The notes beneath the pieces are model-generated. The model saw only the letters and a program-made list of their open reading frames with translations. It was not told where the DNA came from and did no database searches. From CAZIVP01 sp964542915 (GTDB lineage Bacteria > Calditrichota > Calditrichia > Calditrichales > Calditrichaceae): a stretch of DNA of 39,944 bases. Position numbers and translations under genes: made by a program. Below, one piece after another: positions 1-9,628 of the stretch (its first letter is position 1; every line of letters starts with the position of its first letter). Location of the stretch: positions 1 to 39,944 of the forward strand of contig CAZIVP010000026.1 in the NCBI GenBank assembly GCA_964542915.1, in the 5' to 3' direction.

Positions 1-286
1 TAGGTTATGTTAAACATTTACCCTGGGAAGTCCAATTCCATCTGAAGCAGAACATCCCTTTAATCCGTTTACTTATATCTCTTTCCAATTACCAACAGCC
101 TGTAAAGTTCAACTGGATTTGTATAATATTCAAGGTCAGTTAGTCAAAACATTGATTAATGGAAATCGTCCTGCCGGTATGCATCAGTACTATTTAGACA
201 GCGGCAATTTATCCAGCGGCATCTATCTCTACCGCATCAGGGCGAATAATTTTGTGCAAACCAAACGCATGCTGCTGGTCAAATAA
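1..286 (+). pseudogene. 3' end of a T9SS-sorted secreted protein gene, apparently frameshifted
   Basis: From base 56 the sequence encodes a type IX secretion C-terminal sorting domain (type A): PFNPFTYISFQLP, then LDLYNIQGQLV, SSGIYLYRI and the terminal KRMLLVK before the stop at 284-286. This domain directs export across the outer membrane and is cleaved by the sortase. The frame cannot be followed upstream because a stop lies at 11-13. The preceding piece of the same motif is in the +1-shifted frame at 3-53, reading LPWEVQFHLKQN. Families of this type have QN-YPN-PFNP; here only two bases separate QN from PFNP instead of nine, consistent with loss of seven bases. The rest of the gene lies left of the window. 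It could be a true pseudogene or an assembly error. Confidence 0.7.
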
Positions 287-296
287 CCGATCATCA

Positions 297-325
297 CAGG
301 CCGGTTGTTCAGGCCGGCCTGTTTT
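297..325 (+). terminator. Rho-independent terminator after the T9SS gene
   Basis: Arms CAGGCCGG (297-304) and CCGGCCTG (314-321) pair perfectly around a nine-base loop and are followed by TTTT. It lies 11 bases after the stop codon of the partial T9SS gene, so it ends that transcript. Confidence 0.8.
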
Positions 326-462
326 CATGACGATTTTTCGTTAGCCCGGTCATTTATGGCCGGGAGAAGAGTAGCCCCAATTTTGCCTATTTTGTTTCAT
401 CGCTAATTTCCCTTAATTTATATGGATAGGAAATTCGTTTGCGTCTAACCGGCGGAGGCATT

Positions 463-1971
463 ATGTACCAGCGCTACCAAAAAATCGGTTTTTTCCTCGG
501 TCCGTTCATCTTTGCCGTTATTCTCTCCCTGCCGCTTCCCCAAACCATGGAGCCGGAAGCGCTGCGCGTGGCCGCCGTGGCCGCCCTGATGGCCGTGTGG
601 TGGATTACCGAAGCCATCCCCATACCGGCCACCGCGTTGCTGCCCATCGCCCTCTATCCCATTTTAAATGTGATGCCTTCGGCCCAGGCCACCCGGCCCT
701 ACGCCAATCATTTGATCTTTTTGTTCATGGGCGGTTTTTTTATCGCCGTAACCATGGAAAAATGGAATTTACACAAACGCATCGCCCTGCACACCATCCG
801 TCTGGTGGGCACATCGCCCGGCCGCATCATTCTGGGATTTATGATCGCCACGGCCTTCCTGTCCATGTGGATCAGCAATACGGCCACGGCTATGATGATG
901 TTGCCCATTGCTCTGGCGGTTGCGAATCAGGCGATGGAGACCCTTAATCAATCGCTTTCGCAGGAAAAACAGATCGGGGGCGACCGGTTTAAATTTGGCG
1001 CGGCCTTAATGCTCGGTATTGCCTATGCCGCCTCTGTCGGCGGAGTATCAACGATTATCGGAACGCCGCCCAACACTATTCTGGTGGGATTTATTGAAAA
1101 AACGTATGGCCAAACGATCACCTTTGCGGGCTGGATAGGCATGGTGCTACCGTTATCGGTGGTCATGCTGCTCATCACCTGGATTTATCTTGTCAAGCTG
1201 GCGTTACCGCCGGAAATTAAAGAACTGCCCGGCGGAAGAGAACTTATTCGCAAGGAACTAAAAAAACTGGGCGCCATCCGTCGGGAAGAAATGTATATCT
1301 TACTCGTATTCACCGTTGTGGCGATGTCATGGATATTACGGGGCTTCATCGAAATTGAGGCGCTCTCCATGATTCACGATGCGACCATTGCCATACTGGG
1401 CGCCTTGCTCTTGTTCGTAATCCCGGTCGATTTTGATAAGGGCGCCTTTTTACTCGATTGGTCAACCGCCGTTAAAGTGCCGTGGCATGTTATCCTCCTA
1501 TTTGGCGGCGGATTTGCATTGGCAGAAGGATTTCAGGCGACCGGGCTTGCCCAGTGGATCGGGCAGCAATTATTATTTCTGCAAAACAGCCATTTATATT
1601 TGTTTATTCTGGCCATTACTCTGATGACGGTATTTTTGACGGAGGTTACATCCAACACGGCGACATCCGCCATGCTTATTCCTATCATGGGCAGCGTCGC
1701 GATTGCAATGGCTATTCATCCCTACGGACCGATCATTGCCGCTGGTATCGCGGCATCTTATGCTTTCATGTTACCGGTGGCCACGCCTCCCAATGCTGTT
1801 GTTTTTGGCAGCCGTTTTGTTACCATCCCAACCATGGCGCGGGTGGGTTTTATCCTGAATTTGATCGGCGTCATCATGATCACGCTTTTGGTATTGTGGC
1901 TTTTACCGATGGCGTGGCAGCTGGATTTAAGTACGTTACCGGCCTGGTTAAATAATGCTTTATTGAAGTGA
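463..1971 (+). CDS. DASS/SLC13-family divalent anion:sodium symporter
   Basis: This is an integral inner-membrane carrier of about 502 residues with many hydrophobic segments. It belongs to the divalent anion:Na+ symporter (DASS, SLC13) family, which takes up C4-dicarboxylates, citrate or sulfate with sodium. Both diagnostic SNT substrate/sodium signatures are present, at about residues 138-140 (WISNTATAMM) and 397-399 (VTSNTATSAM), together with the GTPPN motif of the first half and ATPPNA of the second. The ATG at 463 is chosen because GGAGG at 454-458 sits four bases upstream; a TTG at 439 in the same frame has no such site. The next gene is cstA after 79 bases, so co-transcription is possible. 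Substrate cannot be told from sequence, but a carboxylate fits beside cstA. Confidence 0.88.
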   Translation: MYQRYQKIGFFLGPFIFAVILSLPLPQTMEPEALRVAAVAALMAVWWITEAIPIPATALLPIALYPILNVMPSAQATRPYANHLIFLFMGGFFIAVTMEKWNLHKRIALHTIRLVGTSPGRIILGFMIATAFLSMWISNTATAMMMLPIALAVANQAMETLNQSLSQEKQIGGDRFKFGAALMLGIAYAASVGGVSTIIGTPPNTILVGFIEKTYGQTITFAGWIGMVLPLSVVMLLITWIYLVKLALPPEIKELPGGRELIRKELKKLGAIRREEMYILLVFTVVAMSWILRGFIEIEALSMIHDATIAILGALLLFVIPVDFDKGAFLLDWSTAVKVPWHVILLFGGGFALAEGFQATGLAQWIGQQLLFLQNSHLYLFILAITLMTVFLTEVTSNTATSAMLIPIMGSVAIAMAIHPYGPIIAAGIAASYAFMLPVATPPNAVVFGSRFVTIPTMARVGFILNLIGVIMITLLVLWLLPMAWQLDLSTLPAWLNNALLK

Positions 1972-2050
1972 GCGTTGAAATTTAATTTCCATCTATTAAA
2001 TTATATAACATAAATATACATTCTTTTCCGAGTGTTTACGGGGTGTTAAA

Positions 2051-3793
2051 ATGGATGTTATTACTTTAGTGCTTAGCGCTTTCTTCGGATATTTTTTGAT
2101 GTACCGCTTATACGGCCGCTTTATCGGCCATAAGATATTTGAACTTACCACAAAAACCAAGACGCCTTCGATGGAGTACAATGACGGTATCGATTATGTA
2201 CCGACCAAAAAAGAGATCATTTTCGGGCATCATTTCACCTCCATTGCGGGTACGGGTCCGATTGTCGGACCGGCCATAGCTATTATATGGGGCTGGTTAC
2301 CGGCGTTGCTCTGGGTTTTTCTGGGATCGATTATGATGGGCGCCGTTCATGATTTCGGTTCTTTGATTATCTCCATGCGCAATCAGGGCAAGTCCATTTC
2401 GGAATTTACCTCCAAATATATTAACAGCCGTACGCGGATCTTTTTCTTTTTAATTGTCTTTTTGGCGTTGTGGATCGTTATTGCTGTCTTTGGATTGGTC
2501 ATTGCCATTATTTTTCATCTTTATCCCAAATCGGTTTTAGCCGTCTGGCTGCAAATTCCGATTGCCATCTTCCTTGGTTACATGATCTACAACAAAGGCC
2601 ATAATGTTCTGGTTTGGTCGGTTCTGGCGGTAATCGCATTGTATTTAACCATGTTTGGCGGAAGTTTATTACCTCTGGATATGCCGGCGTTATGGGGCAT
2701 TCCGGCGACGGGCGTCTGGACGATTATCTTGCTCATTTATGCTTATCTGGCTTCGGTCTTGCCGGTTACCACTTTATTACAACCGCGCGATTTCATCAAT
2801 GCCTTTCAATTGTTGATCGTAATGATTTTGTTAATCGGCGGAGCGTTGGTTTCGGCGGTGTTCGGCGGCATGAAAATCGTTGCGCCTGCCGTGCAGATGA
2901 CGCCTGCCGAAGCGCCGCCCATGTGGCCGTTTCTGTTTATTACCATTGCCTGCGGCGCTATTTCCGGATTCCACTCGCTGGTCGCTTCGGGAACTTCGGC
3001 CAAGCAGGTACGCAGCGAATCAGATTCACTCTTTGTCGGTTACGGATCAATGTTAGTGGAAGGCGCCCTTGCTACCCTGGTCATCATTGCTGTGGCGGCC
3101 GGTATCGGCATGGGCTATCAAGCTGTGAGCGGCGACATGTTGTTCGGCAACGCTGCCTGGAACACGCATTACGCCTCATGGACGGCCGCCAAAGGGCTGG
3201 GCTCTAAGGTCGGCGCTTTTGTTGTCGGTTCGGCGAATATGATCGCCATGCTTGGCGTACCCAAATCGCTCGCTGTCGTAATCATGGGCGTATTTGTGGC
3301 TACCTTTGCCGGTACAACACTGGACACGGCCACCCGGATTCAACGCTATGTGGTGAGCGAACTGGCTACGGATCTCAGAATGAACAGTTTGAACAATCGC
3401 TACCTGGCCACCGCCGTGGTTGTTTTAACCGCTGCGCTTCTGGCCTTTGCCAACGGTGCGGATGGTAAAGGCGCACTCACTCTCTGGCCTTTGTTCGGCG
3501 CCGTAAACCAGACCCTTGCGGCCCTGGCATTGATTATTGTTACCTTATATCTGAGAACAAGAGGCGGCCTTAAATGGATCTTCGGCGGATTGCCTGCCGC
3601 TTTTATGTCCGTCATGACGCTCTGGGCAACCGTTATACACCAGATTGAGTTTATAAACGCTAAAAATCTGTTGCTTACCGTCATCAATTCATTTATTCTT
3701 ATCATTGTGGTTTGGATTATGGTCGAAGGGATTCTGGAGTTTATGCGTAAACCGAAAACGGAAAAAACCGTGGAAGGAAATGTAGGGGTGTAA
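2051..3793 (+). CDS. cstA: CstA-family carbon starvation / peptide-pyruvate transporter
   Basis: A 580-residue polytopic membrane protein of the CstA (APC superfamily) family. E. coli members import peptides (CstA) or pyruvate (BtsT) during nutrient limitation. The family core is clear: FGHHFTSIAGTGPIVGPAIA near residue 58, GAVHDFGSLIISMRNQGKSI, LQPRDFINAFQ, SGFHSLVASGTSAKQV, and the FAGTTLDTATRIQRYV segment. It is shorter than E. coli CstA (about 700 residues), like many non-enterobacterial homologues. It is followed six bases later by a 92-residue protein and then by an ArsA-like ATPase, and these three appear to form one transcription unit. The E. coli partner YjiX/YbdD (DUF466) is not recognisable here; the small downstream protein looks unrelated to it. 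Confidence 0.93.
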   Translation: MDVITLVLSAFFGYFLMYRLYGRFIGHKIFELTTKTKTPSMEYNDGIDYVPTKKEIIFGHHFTSIAGTGPIVGPAIAIIWGWLPALLWVFLGSIMMGAVHDFGSLIISMRNQGKSISEFTSKYINSRTRIFFFLIVFLALWIVIAVFGLVIAIIFHLYPKSVLAVWLQIPIAIFLGYMIYNKGHNVLVWSVLAVIALYLTMFGGSLLPLDMPALWGIPATGVWTIILLIYAYLASVLPVTTLLQPRDFINAFQLLIVMILLIGGALVSAVFGGMKIVAPAVQMTPAEAPPMWPFLFITIACGAISGFHSLVASGTSAKQVRSESDSLFVGYGSMLVEGALATLVIIAVAAGIGMGYQAVSGDMLFGNAAWNTHYASWTAAKGLGSKVGAFVVGSANMIAMLGVPKSLAVVIMGVFVATFAGTTLDTATRIQRYVVSELATDLRMNSLNNRYLATAVVVLTAALLAFANGADGKGALTLWPLFGAVNQTLAALALIIVTLYLRTRGGLKWIFGGLPAAFMSVMTLWATVIHQIEFINAKNLLLTVINSFILIIVVWIMVEGILEFMRKPKTEKTVEGNVGV

Positions 3794-3799
3794 TATATC

Positions 3800-4078
3800 A
3801 TGCCTGAACCGGTATCGCGTTTAAAACGATTTTGGCAACAATTGGAAGGCGTTCTGCGCGAAAGAGCCGCCGGCCCTGTTCAATGGGAGGCCGCCGAGTT
3901 GGAGCATATCTTTGCCGTCATTGTGATGGGGCATTTCGTCGGTTTGCCTGCGCCGCCAACGCCGATTACGTTGGAACTGCTCCCGGAAATGGAAGAAGAA
4001 TTCTCGATTTTACTACAACATAGCCAAACCGCATTTGCACCGTTATCCGAATTATTTTCAAGATTGGACGTCGGCTGA
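3800..4078 (+). CDS. Small protein of unknown function between cstA and the ArsA-like ATPase
   Basis: I do not recognise this 92-residue soluble protein. It has an amphipathic basic N-terminus (SRLKRFWQQLEGVLRER), a hydrophobic stretch around residues 38-50 (IFAVIVMGHFVGLPA), a proline-rich turn (PAPPTPIT) and an acidic helix (LLPEMEEEF). No cysteines or obvious catalytic motif are present. It starts six bases after the cstA stop and ends two bases before the ATG of the ATPase gene, which is the main evidence that it is real and works with both. By inference it is an adaptor linking the transporter to the ATPase. Confidence 0.75.
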   Translation: MPEPVSRLKRFWQQLEGVLRERAAGPVQWEAAELEHIFAVIVMGHFVGLPAPPTPITLELLPEMEEEFSILLQHSQTAFAPLSELFSRLDVG

Positions 4079-4080
4079 TT

Positions 4081-4986
4081 ATGTCGGATTCGGCTACGGT
4101 TAATGTATTTTTCCTCGGCAAGGGCGGGGTGGGTAAATCAACATCTGCAGCCCTCTTTGCCATTCAACTGGCCAACCGCTCCCATAACGTTTTGTTGGCC
4201 TCTTTCGATCCCGCCCACAATCAGTCTCAAATTTTCGAACAATCGTTGAATGAAAAGCCAACCCGGGTATTACCGAATTTATCCGTTCTTGAAGTGGATG
4301 TGGATGGTTGGATGAAACGCTATGTTCGTGAATCGCAACAAAAAATAAGACAGCAATACCGTTATTTAGGCGCCTTCAATTTTGAACAACACTTGAATGT
4401 GCTGCGCTATGCGCCGGCCATGGAAGAGTACGCAATGCTGTTGGCGTTCAAACATTTAAGGCGGCGCTACCAACGTAAAACGTATCTTATCATTGATATG
4501 CCGCCGACCGCTCTGGCTTTAAAATTTTTTAATCTTCCGGAACTGTCATTAATTTGGTTAAGAAAACTTAGGGAATTACGAGCGATGATCATGGACAAAA
4601 AACGGATCGATACCAAAATCCGGTTCGGCAAAAAGCAAATTGAGCATGACCGTGTAACGCAACAGATCGAACAACAAATCGCCGGTTACGAACAGACGGC
4701 CCGATTATTTAAGAATACCGACAGAACCGCTCTATTCCTGGTTTTAAACAATGATTCTCTCTCGATGGCGGAATCCGATTTGATCCGTCGTCGCATGGAA
4801 TCGCTTCACATTTCACTGGCGGGTGTCGTGCTTAACAAGTATCTTAATGGCGAAGATATCAGGCGAATGAAAGCAAAGTTTCCGAATCAACCAATCAGTG
4901 TGATTCCTTTTCTGGGCGGTCAACCGCTAGGAATTGAAAATTTGCAGCGTGTTTTGTTGAACAAACAAACCAAGCTACTTTTATAG
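4081..4986 (+). CDS. ArsA/GET3-like P-loop ATPase
   Basis: A 301-residue soluble ATPase of the ArsA/GET3 branch of the SIMIBI P-loop NTPases. The deviant Walker A motif GKGGVGKST lies at residues 13-21 and the switch I-like FDPAHN at 42-47. A switch II-type LIIDMPPTALAL follows near residue 137, where the GET3 family has DTAPTGHTLRLL. Members either energise arsenite efflux or chaperone membrane proteins. The arsenite-binding cysteines of ArsA are absent: I see no cysteine in the protein, and no arsB or arsR is nearby. Tight linkage to cstA and a small protein suggests a role with that transporter. A stretch of charged coiled coil around residues 165-205 replaces the usual helical subdomain. 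Confidence 0.82.
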   Translation: MSDSATVNVFFLGKGGVGKSTSAALFAIQLANRSHNVLLASFDPAHNQSQIFEQSLNEKPTRVLPNLSVLEVDVDGWMKRYVRESQQKIRQQYRYLGAFNFEQHLNVLRYAPAMEEYAMLLAFKHLRRRYQRKTYLIIDMPPTALALKFFNLPELSLIWLRKLRELRAMIMDKKRIDTKIRFGKKQIEHDRVTQQIEQQIAGYEQTARLFKNTDRTALFLVLNNDSLSMAESDLIRRRMESLHISLAGVVLNKYLNGEDIRRMKAKFPNQPISVIPFLGGQPLGIENLQRVLLNKQTKLLL

Positions 4987-5001
4987 GCGTAAAAATTGAC
5001 T

Positions 5002-5026
5002 AAATTCCTTAAAGAATTTTTCTTTT
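5002..5026 (+). terminator. Possible AT-rich terminator after the cstA unit
   Basis: Arms AAATTC (5002-5007) and GAATTT (5014-5019) flank a six-base loop and run into TTCTTTT. It lies 16 bases after the ATPase stop. The stem is weak (six AT-rich pairs), so this is tentative. The rest of 4987-5229 shows nothing I can name. Confidence 0.4.
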
Positions 5027-5229
5027 AGCCGATAGATGAAATTGTAGCCCCAGTGAATGAGGACACGTTGATATGTGAATGCAGTGAATATGACAATTTA
5101 ATAAATGATGTTTATGGATAGTACGCTTTTGTGAAACGATCATCATGAATTTGTGCCTTTATAAAGCAACAAAACATAACATTTTTAATCGGGACCTGAA
5201 ACAGTTCCTTTTTAACGGAAAAAAATAAA

Positions 5230-8200
5230 ATGGAGTTTTTCGTGGTTCAGTTTGATTCGGTCATGAAGACCCATCCTGCTCGCCTTCTTATTTATTTTAC
5301 ATCGCTCTGTTTATTTACGCTATCTAATTTGTTTGCACAACGTCTTAATATCGATAATTACAGCGTCAAAGACGGGTTAGTGCAATCGCAGGTGCAAACC
5401 ATTATCCAAGACAACGATCGCTACATCTGGTTCGGAACGGTCGGCGGCGTTTCAAGGTATGACGGTAAGGAGTTCGTAAATTATACACGCAGCGACGGAC
5501 TGGCGGCGAATTATGTTGCATGCGCCTTGCGCGACCGGCAGGGCAATTTATGGTTTGGCCATGATCAGGGCTCTATATCACGGTTCGATTGGCAAACAAA
5601 ACAGTTTGAGACCATCCAACTAAGCCATTTGGATAAAACGCTAAACGATGCTCTGATTACGGGCTTCCATCAAGACGCCCGGAAACGAATGTGGGTCGCC
5701 ACTGCAACCAAGGGCCTTATTTGTCTGGAAGGCGACTCCCTCAAACGGTTTACGAGTGAAGATGGCCTGCTTTCGAATCGCATTTATGATATTGAAGGAC
5801 ACGAAGACGAACGGCTGTGGCTGGCGACCAATCGCGGAATTGCGATCTATGATCTGAATTCGGCGACGTTTGATACCCTCGATCAGGAGAAAGGGTTGCC
5901 GGGAAATACCGTTCTTGGACTGCACACTGACCGGTCAGGGAGAATTTGGATCGGTACTGTAAAAAAAGGTCTGATTCGATTCAATCCCGAATTAAAGGGC
6001 GATCAGCGCTTTAAACGGTTCACCAAAGAGGATGGTCTGCTCTCAAACATGATTCTGGATATTTATGAAGACCGTTTTGGACATATCTGGATTATTAATT
6101 TTGAGAAAGGCGTTACGCGCGCCAAGTTTCCAGACGAACAGGAGGGTTTGCCCGAATTCAAAACTATCCGTAAGGAAAACGGCCTCGCATCGAACAATAT
6201 ACTGGACATTTATGAAGATATCGAAGGCAATATCTGGCTGGGAAGTAACGGAAAAGGATTTTCACGTTTTTCCGGAGATTTGTATGAGATTTACAGCAGT
6301 AAAGAAGGTCTGTTACAGGATGCAATCTGGACGATATTCCGGGATCATAGCGGCAAATACTGGTTTGGAAGTGACGCCGGTATAAACGTTATTGATCCTG
6401 AAGTAAGCGACAGCGAAAAACGGGTCAGCGCCTATACGAAAACAAAAGATTATAAGATCTATTATGCGCTGAAGGGCTTTGAAGACGCTCAGAATAATAT
6501 CTGGTTTCTCTCGCTTTATTTGGGCCCATTACGCTATCATGCCAAAAAAGATTCTTTTGAGTTATTCCATCTGCCTGATTCTTTGCATTTCGAAGTTGTC
6601 GATATGGTTGAAGCCGCCGACGGCACGTTCTGGTTTGCAACCTTCGATTCCGGCCTGGTAAGATACTTTCCGCAACAATCAAAATTTGAACGATACCGCA
6701 AAGGCGATCGGGGCCTTTTAAGCGATTCGTTGTTTTTTATGCACCGAACACTGGATGATCGCCTGTGGATTTCATCCACGTATCATGGTTTAATGGAATT
6801 TGACGGCCAACGCTTTATTGCGCACCATTTAAAAAACGGCAAACCATTACCGCCCATTAAAAGTATGAGCTGGGACGGTTCGGAGAGTGTGTGGATGTTG
6901 ACCAATAATGATCGCATTTACCGTTACGACGGTCAGTCGTTCCATGATTATTCGAATCTTCCGGCGCTTCGCAAAGAGGCTCTTTATTCCGTTAAATTTC
7001 ATAAAAAGCGGGTGTGGATTGGAACGACCCACGGGGTCGTTAAACTCAACCCAAAAGACAGCAGTACGATTCAATACGATCAATCCCGCGGTTTTCCTGT
7101 GCTCGAAACCAATGATAATGCTGTTTATAAGGATCGCGACGGCCACCTTTGGTTCGGAACCATTCACGGAGCGGTCAAATACATGCCGGAAAACGTAGTG
7201 GTCAATAAACGACCTCCGAAAACGCATATTAAAGACGTACAGGTGCTGCACAAAAGTGTTTTCAAGGATAGCATGCTAAAAGAACGGGCATTTTCACATA
7301 ATGAAAATTACTTCAAGTTCTACTTCACGGGCATTAACCTGCGGGTGCCCGATGGTGTGCGGTTTCGTTATAAATTGGAAGGGTCCGATTTCAATTGGTC
7401 GCCGCCGGTCAATGAAAATATGGTAACGTACTCTAATCTCTCGCCCGGTAAATATACATTTAAAGTAAAAGCCTGTAATGAACACGGATTTTGGGATACG
7501 CAGCCGGCCGTTTACAATTTTGAAATTTTAGCGCCTTTTTGGATGCAGTGGTGGTTTTACATTTTATCCGGCGGTTTAATCGTATCGGGAGCGGTTGGAA
7601 TTGTCCGTTATCGAATTCGTTTGCTGCAGAGAACCCAAAAGCAGCTCGAACGAACAGTGGATGAGCGCACACGAGAATTGCGGCAACAAAAGGAAAATGT
7701 TGAATCGATGAACCGTGCTCTCCGCGAAAGCGAATTTAAATTCCGGACCTACACCGAAACCGCAAGCTCTGCCATTTTTATTTATCAGGGTATGAAGTTT
7801 AAATACCTCAATCCTGCCGCTGAAACCGTAACCGGTTATAGCCGCGAGGAAATGTTGAAAATGAACTTCTGGGAAATCATACATCCCGACTATCGCGAAA
7901 TGATAAAACAGCGCGGTTTGCAAAGACAAGCCGGCAAAAAAATGCCGGAGCGGTATGAGTTTAAAATTGTTCGTAAAGACGGCAAGGTACGCTGGCTCGA
8001 TTATACCGCGCGCAACATCGTCCACGATGGCTTGAATGCTGTTTTGGGAACGGCGTTCGATATAACCGACCGTAAAGAAATGCAGGCCGCCCTGATGGAT
8101 GAAAAGGAACGATTGAGTGTTACCCTAAGCTCCATTGCCGACGGCGTTATAACCACCGATCTGGCCGGTAAAATTGTTCTTTGCAATCGGGCCGCTGAAG

Positions 8201-9612
8201 CGATCACCGGCTGGACGTCCGATGAAGCCGAAGGCCACTACCTCAATGAAATATTCAACGTCGAAGGTGATTTGAACTTTGATCTTTCCACTGATGCTGC
8301 CCATATCATCTGTAGCGAGAAAAACGATCAAATTTCCATATTGATGACCAAGCAAAAACAAAAACGCTTTGTCGAATACAATTGCGCGCCCATACGAAAC
8401 AAAGAGAGTGAGATCTTTGGCGTTGTGCTTGCATTCCGCGACATTACCGAAAAAGAACAGATGAAAGATGAATTATTGAAGAACCAAAAGCTGGAATCCA
8501 TAGGAATCCTGGCGGGCGGCATCGCTCATGATTTTAATAACATTTTAACCGCTATTACCGGCAATCTTTCTCTTCTTGAGATTTACGTGGGCGATAACGA
8601 GAAGGCCAAACAAAAAATCAGCGTCGCCGAGAACGCTTGCGACCGGGCTCAGGAGTTAACCCAGCAACTCTTAACTTTTGCCAAAGGCGGCAGCCCGATT
8701 AAAGAAACGGCGTCGGTGTCGGAAATTATTACAGAAGCCGCCGAATTTATCCTGCGCGGTTCCAATGTTACCTACAAGATGGAATTGAGTAAACGGCTCA
8801 ACACTATTGAAGTCGATACGGGGCAAATCATACAGGTGTTGCATAATCTGATGATAAACGCCGATCAGGCTATGCCGGAGGGCGGCGTTATTACCATCCG
8901 GGCTAAAAACGCCAAGATCACGGAGGAAAGCAATATTCCGTTGCCGCCCGGAAAATACGTTTGCGTGGAACTTGCCGACGAGGGTGTGGGAATTCCCAAA
9001 AAGTATTTGAACAAGATTTTCGATCCGTTTTTCACCACCAAGAAAAGCGGTAGCGGGCTTGGTTTGGCCACCTGTTACTCCATCATAAAAAAACACCAGG
9101 GACATTTATCGGTGAGATCAGAAATTGGCCACGGAACCACGTTTATTATGTATTTACCCGCTTCCGACAAAAGTATTGAAAATCATAACAAAAAGGGCAG
9201 GGAAGACTATCAATTCCAAAAACAGTACCGCTTATTAATTATGGATGATGAAGTGTATGTGCGCGATATAGCTAAGGAGATTTTTGAAGATTTTGGTTTT
9301 AAGGTTGCGACCGCTACCGATGGCGCGGATGCAGTGCAGCTGTATAAGGAAGCCATGGAGTCGGCCGAGCCCTTCGATTTTGTTATATTGGATTTAACAA
9401 TCCCCGGTGGTATGGGCGGCTATCGTACACTTCAGAAATTGCAGGAATTAGACCCTGAAATAAAAGCAATGGTTACCAGTGGATATTCAAGCGATCCTAT
9501 CATGTCCAATTACCGGCATTACGGGTTTGTCGGCAGGCTTAAAAAACCGTTCAAACGGAATGATATCGGGCGGGTTCTGACAACGATAATCTGTGAAGAA
9601 TCCATTGTATAA
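5230..9612 (+). CDS. Hybrid two-component sensor kinase with periplasmic two-component propeller domains
   Basis: A 1460-residue membrane sensor. Order: signal peptide; two seven-bladed propellers of Reg_prop repeats (about 35-660, recurring 'WFGT..GG...Y' and 'GL..N' strands); Y_Y_Y domain (about 690-765, SPGKYTFKVKACNE); transmembrane helix 771-793; coiled coil; two PAS domains (about 832-955 and 958-1075); HisKA with phospho-acceptor His1100 (GGIAHDFNNIL); HATPase with N, G1 and G2 boxes (NLMINADQA, DEGVGIP, GSGLGLA); and a receiver domain with Asp1388 (VILDLTIPGG) and Lys1438. It resembles Bacteroidota hybrid sensors of polysaccharide use but lacks their AraC-type output domain, so it must signal to another protein. 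The ATG at 5263 would begin directly at the signal peptide (MKTHPARLLIYF) and may be the real start; neither start has a strong Shine-Dalgarno site. Confidence 0.92.
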   Translation: MEFFVVQFDSVMKTHPARLLIYFTSLCLFTLSNLFAQRLNIDNYSVKDGLVQSQVQTIIQDNDRYIWFGTVGGVSRYDGKEFVNYTRSDGLAANYVACALRDRQGNLWFGHDQGSISRFDWQTKQFETIQLSHLDKTLNDALITGFHQDARKRMWVATATKGLICLEGDSLKRFTSEDGLLSNRIYDIEGHEDERLWLATNRGIAIYDLNSATFDTLDQEKGLPGNTVLGLHTDRSGRIWIGTVKKGLIRFNPELKGDQRFKRFTKEDGLLSNMILDIYEDRFGHIWIINFEKGVTRAKFPDEQEGLPEFKTIRKENGLASNNILDIYEDIEGNIWLGSNGKGFSRFSGDLYEIYSSKEGLLQDAIWTIFRDHSGKYWFGSDAGINVIDPEVSDSEKRVSAYTKTKDYKIYYALKGFEDAQNNIWFLSLYLGPLRYHAKKDSFELFHLPDSLHFEVVDMVEAADGTFWFATFDSGLVRYFPQQSKFERYRKGDRGLLSDSLFFMHRTLDDRLWISSTYHGLMEFDGQRFIAHHLKNGKPLPPIKSMSWDGSESVWMLTNNDRIYRYDGQSFHDYSNLPALRKEALYSVKFHKKRVWIGTTHGVVKLNPKDSSTIQYDQSRGFPVLETNDNAVYKDRDGHLWFGTIHGAVKYMPENVVVNKRPPKTHIKDVQVLHKSVFKDSMLKERAFSHNENYFKFYFTGINLRVPDGVRFRYKLEGSDFNWSPPVNENMVTYSNLSPGKYTFKVKACNEHGFWDTQPAVYNFEILAPFWMQWWFYILSGGLIVSGAVGIVRYRIRLLQRTQKQLERTVDERTRELRQQKENVESMNRALRESEFKFRTYTETASSAIFIYQGMKFKYLNPAAETVTGYSREEMLKMNFWEIIHPDYREMIKQRGLQRQAGKKMPERYEFKIVRKDGKVRWLDYTARNIVHDGLNAVLGTAFDITDRKEMQAALMDEKERLSVTLSSIADGVITTDLAGKIVLCNRAAEAITGWTSDEAEGHYLNEIFNVEGDLNFDLSTDAAHIICSEKNDQISILMTKQKQKRFVEYNCAPIRNKESEIFGVVLAFRDITEKEQMKDELLKNQKLESIGILAGGIAHDFNNILTAITGNLSLLEIYVGDNEKAKQKISVAENACDRAQELTQQLLTFAKGGSPIKETASVSEIITEAAEFILRGSNVTYKMELSKRLNTIEVDTGQIIQVLHNLMINADQAMPEGGVITIRAKNAKITEESNIPLPPGKYVCVELADEGVGIPKKYLNKIFDPFFTTKKSGSGLGLATCYSIIKKHQGHLSVRSEIGHGTTFIMYLPASDKSIENHNKKGREDYQFQKQYRLLIMDDEVYVRDIAKEIFEDFGFKVATATDGADAVQLYKEAMESAEPFDFVILDLTIPGGMGGYRTLQKLQELDPEIKAMVTSGYSSDPIMSNYRHYGFVGRLKKPFKRNDIGRVLTTIICEESIV

Positions 9613-9628
9613 AGAGCCTTGCTCCCTC

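Noticed and set aside
3400..3801. 133-codon frame antisense to the end of cstA
   Set aside because: Overlaps conserved cstA sequence entirely and its translation has no recognisable features.
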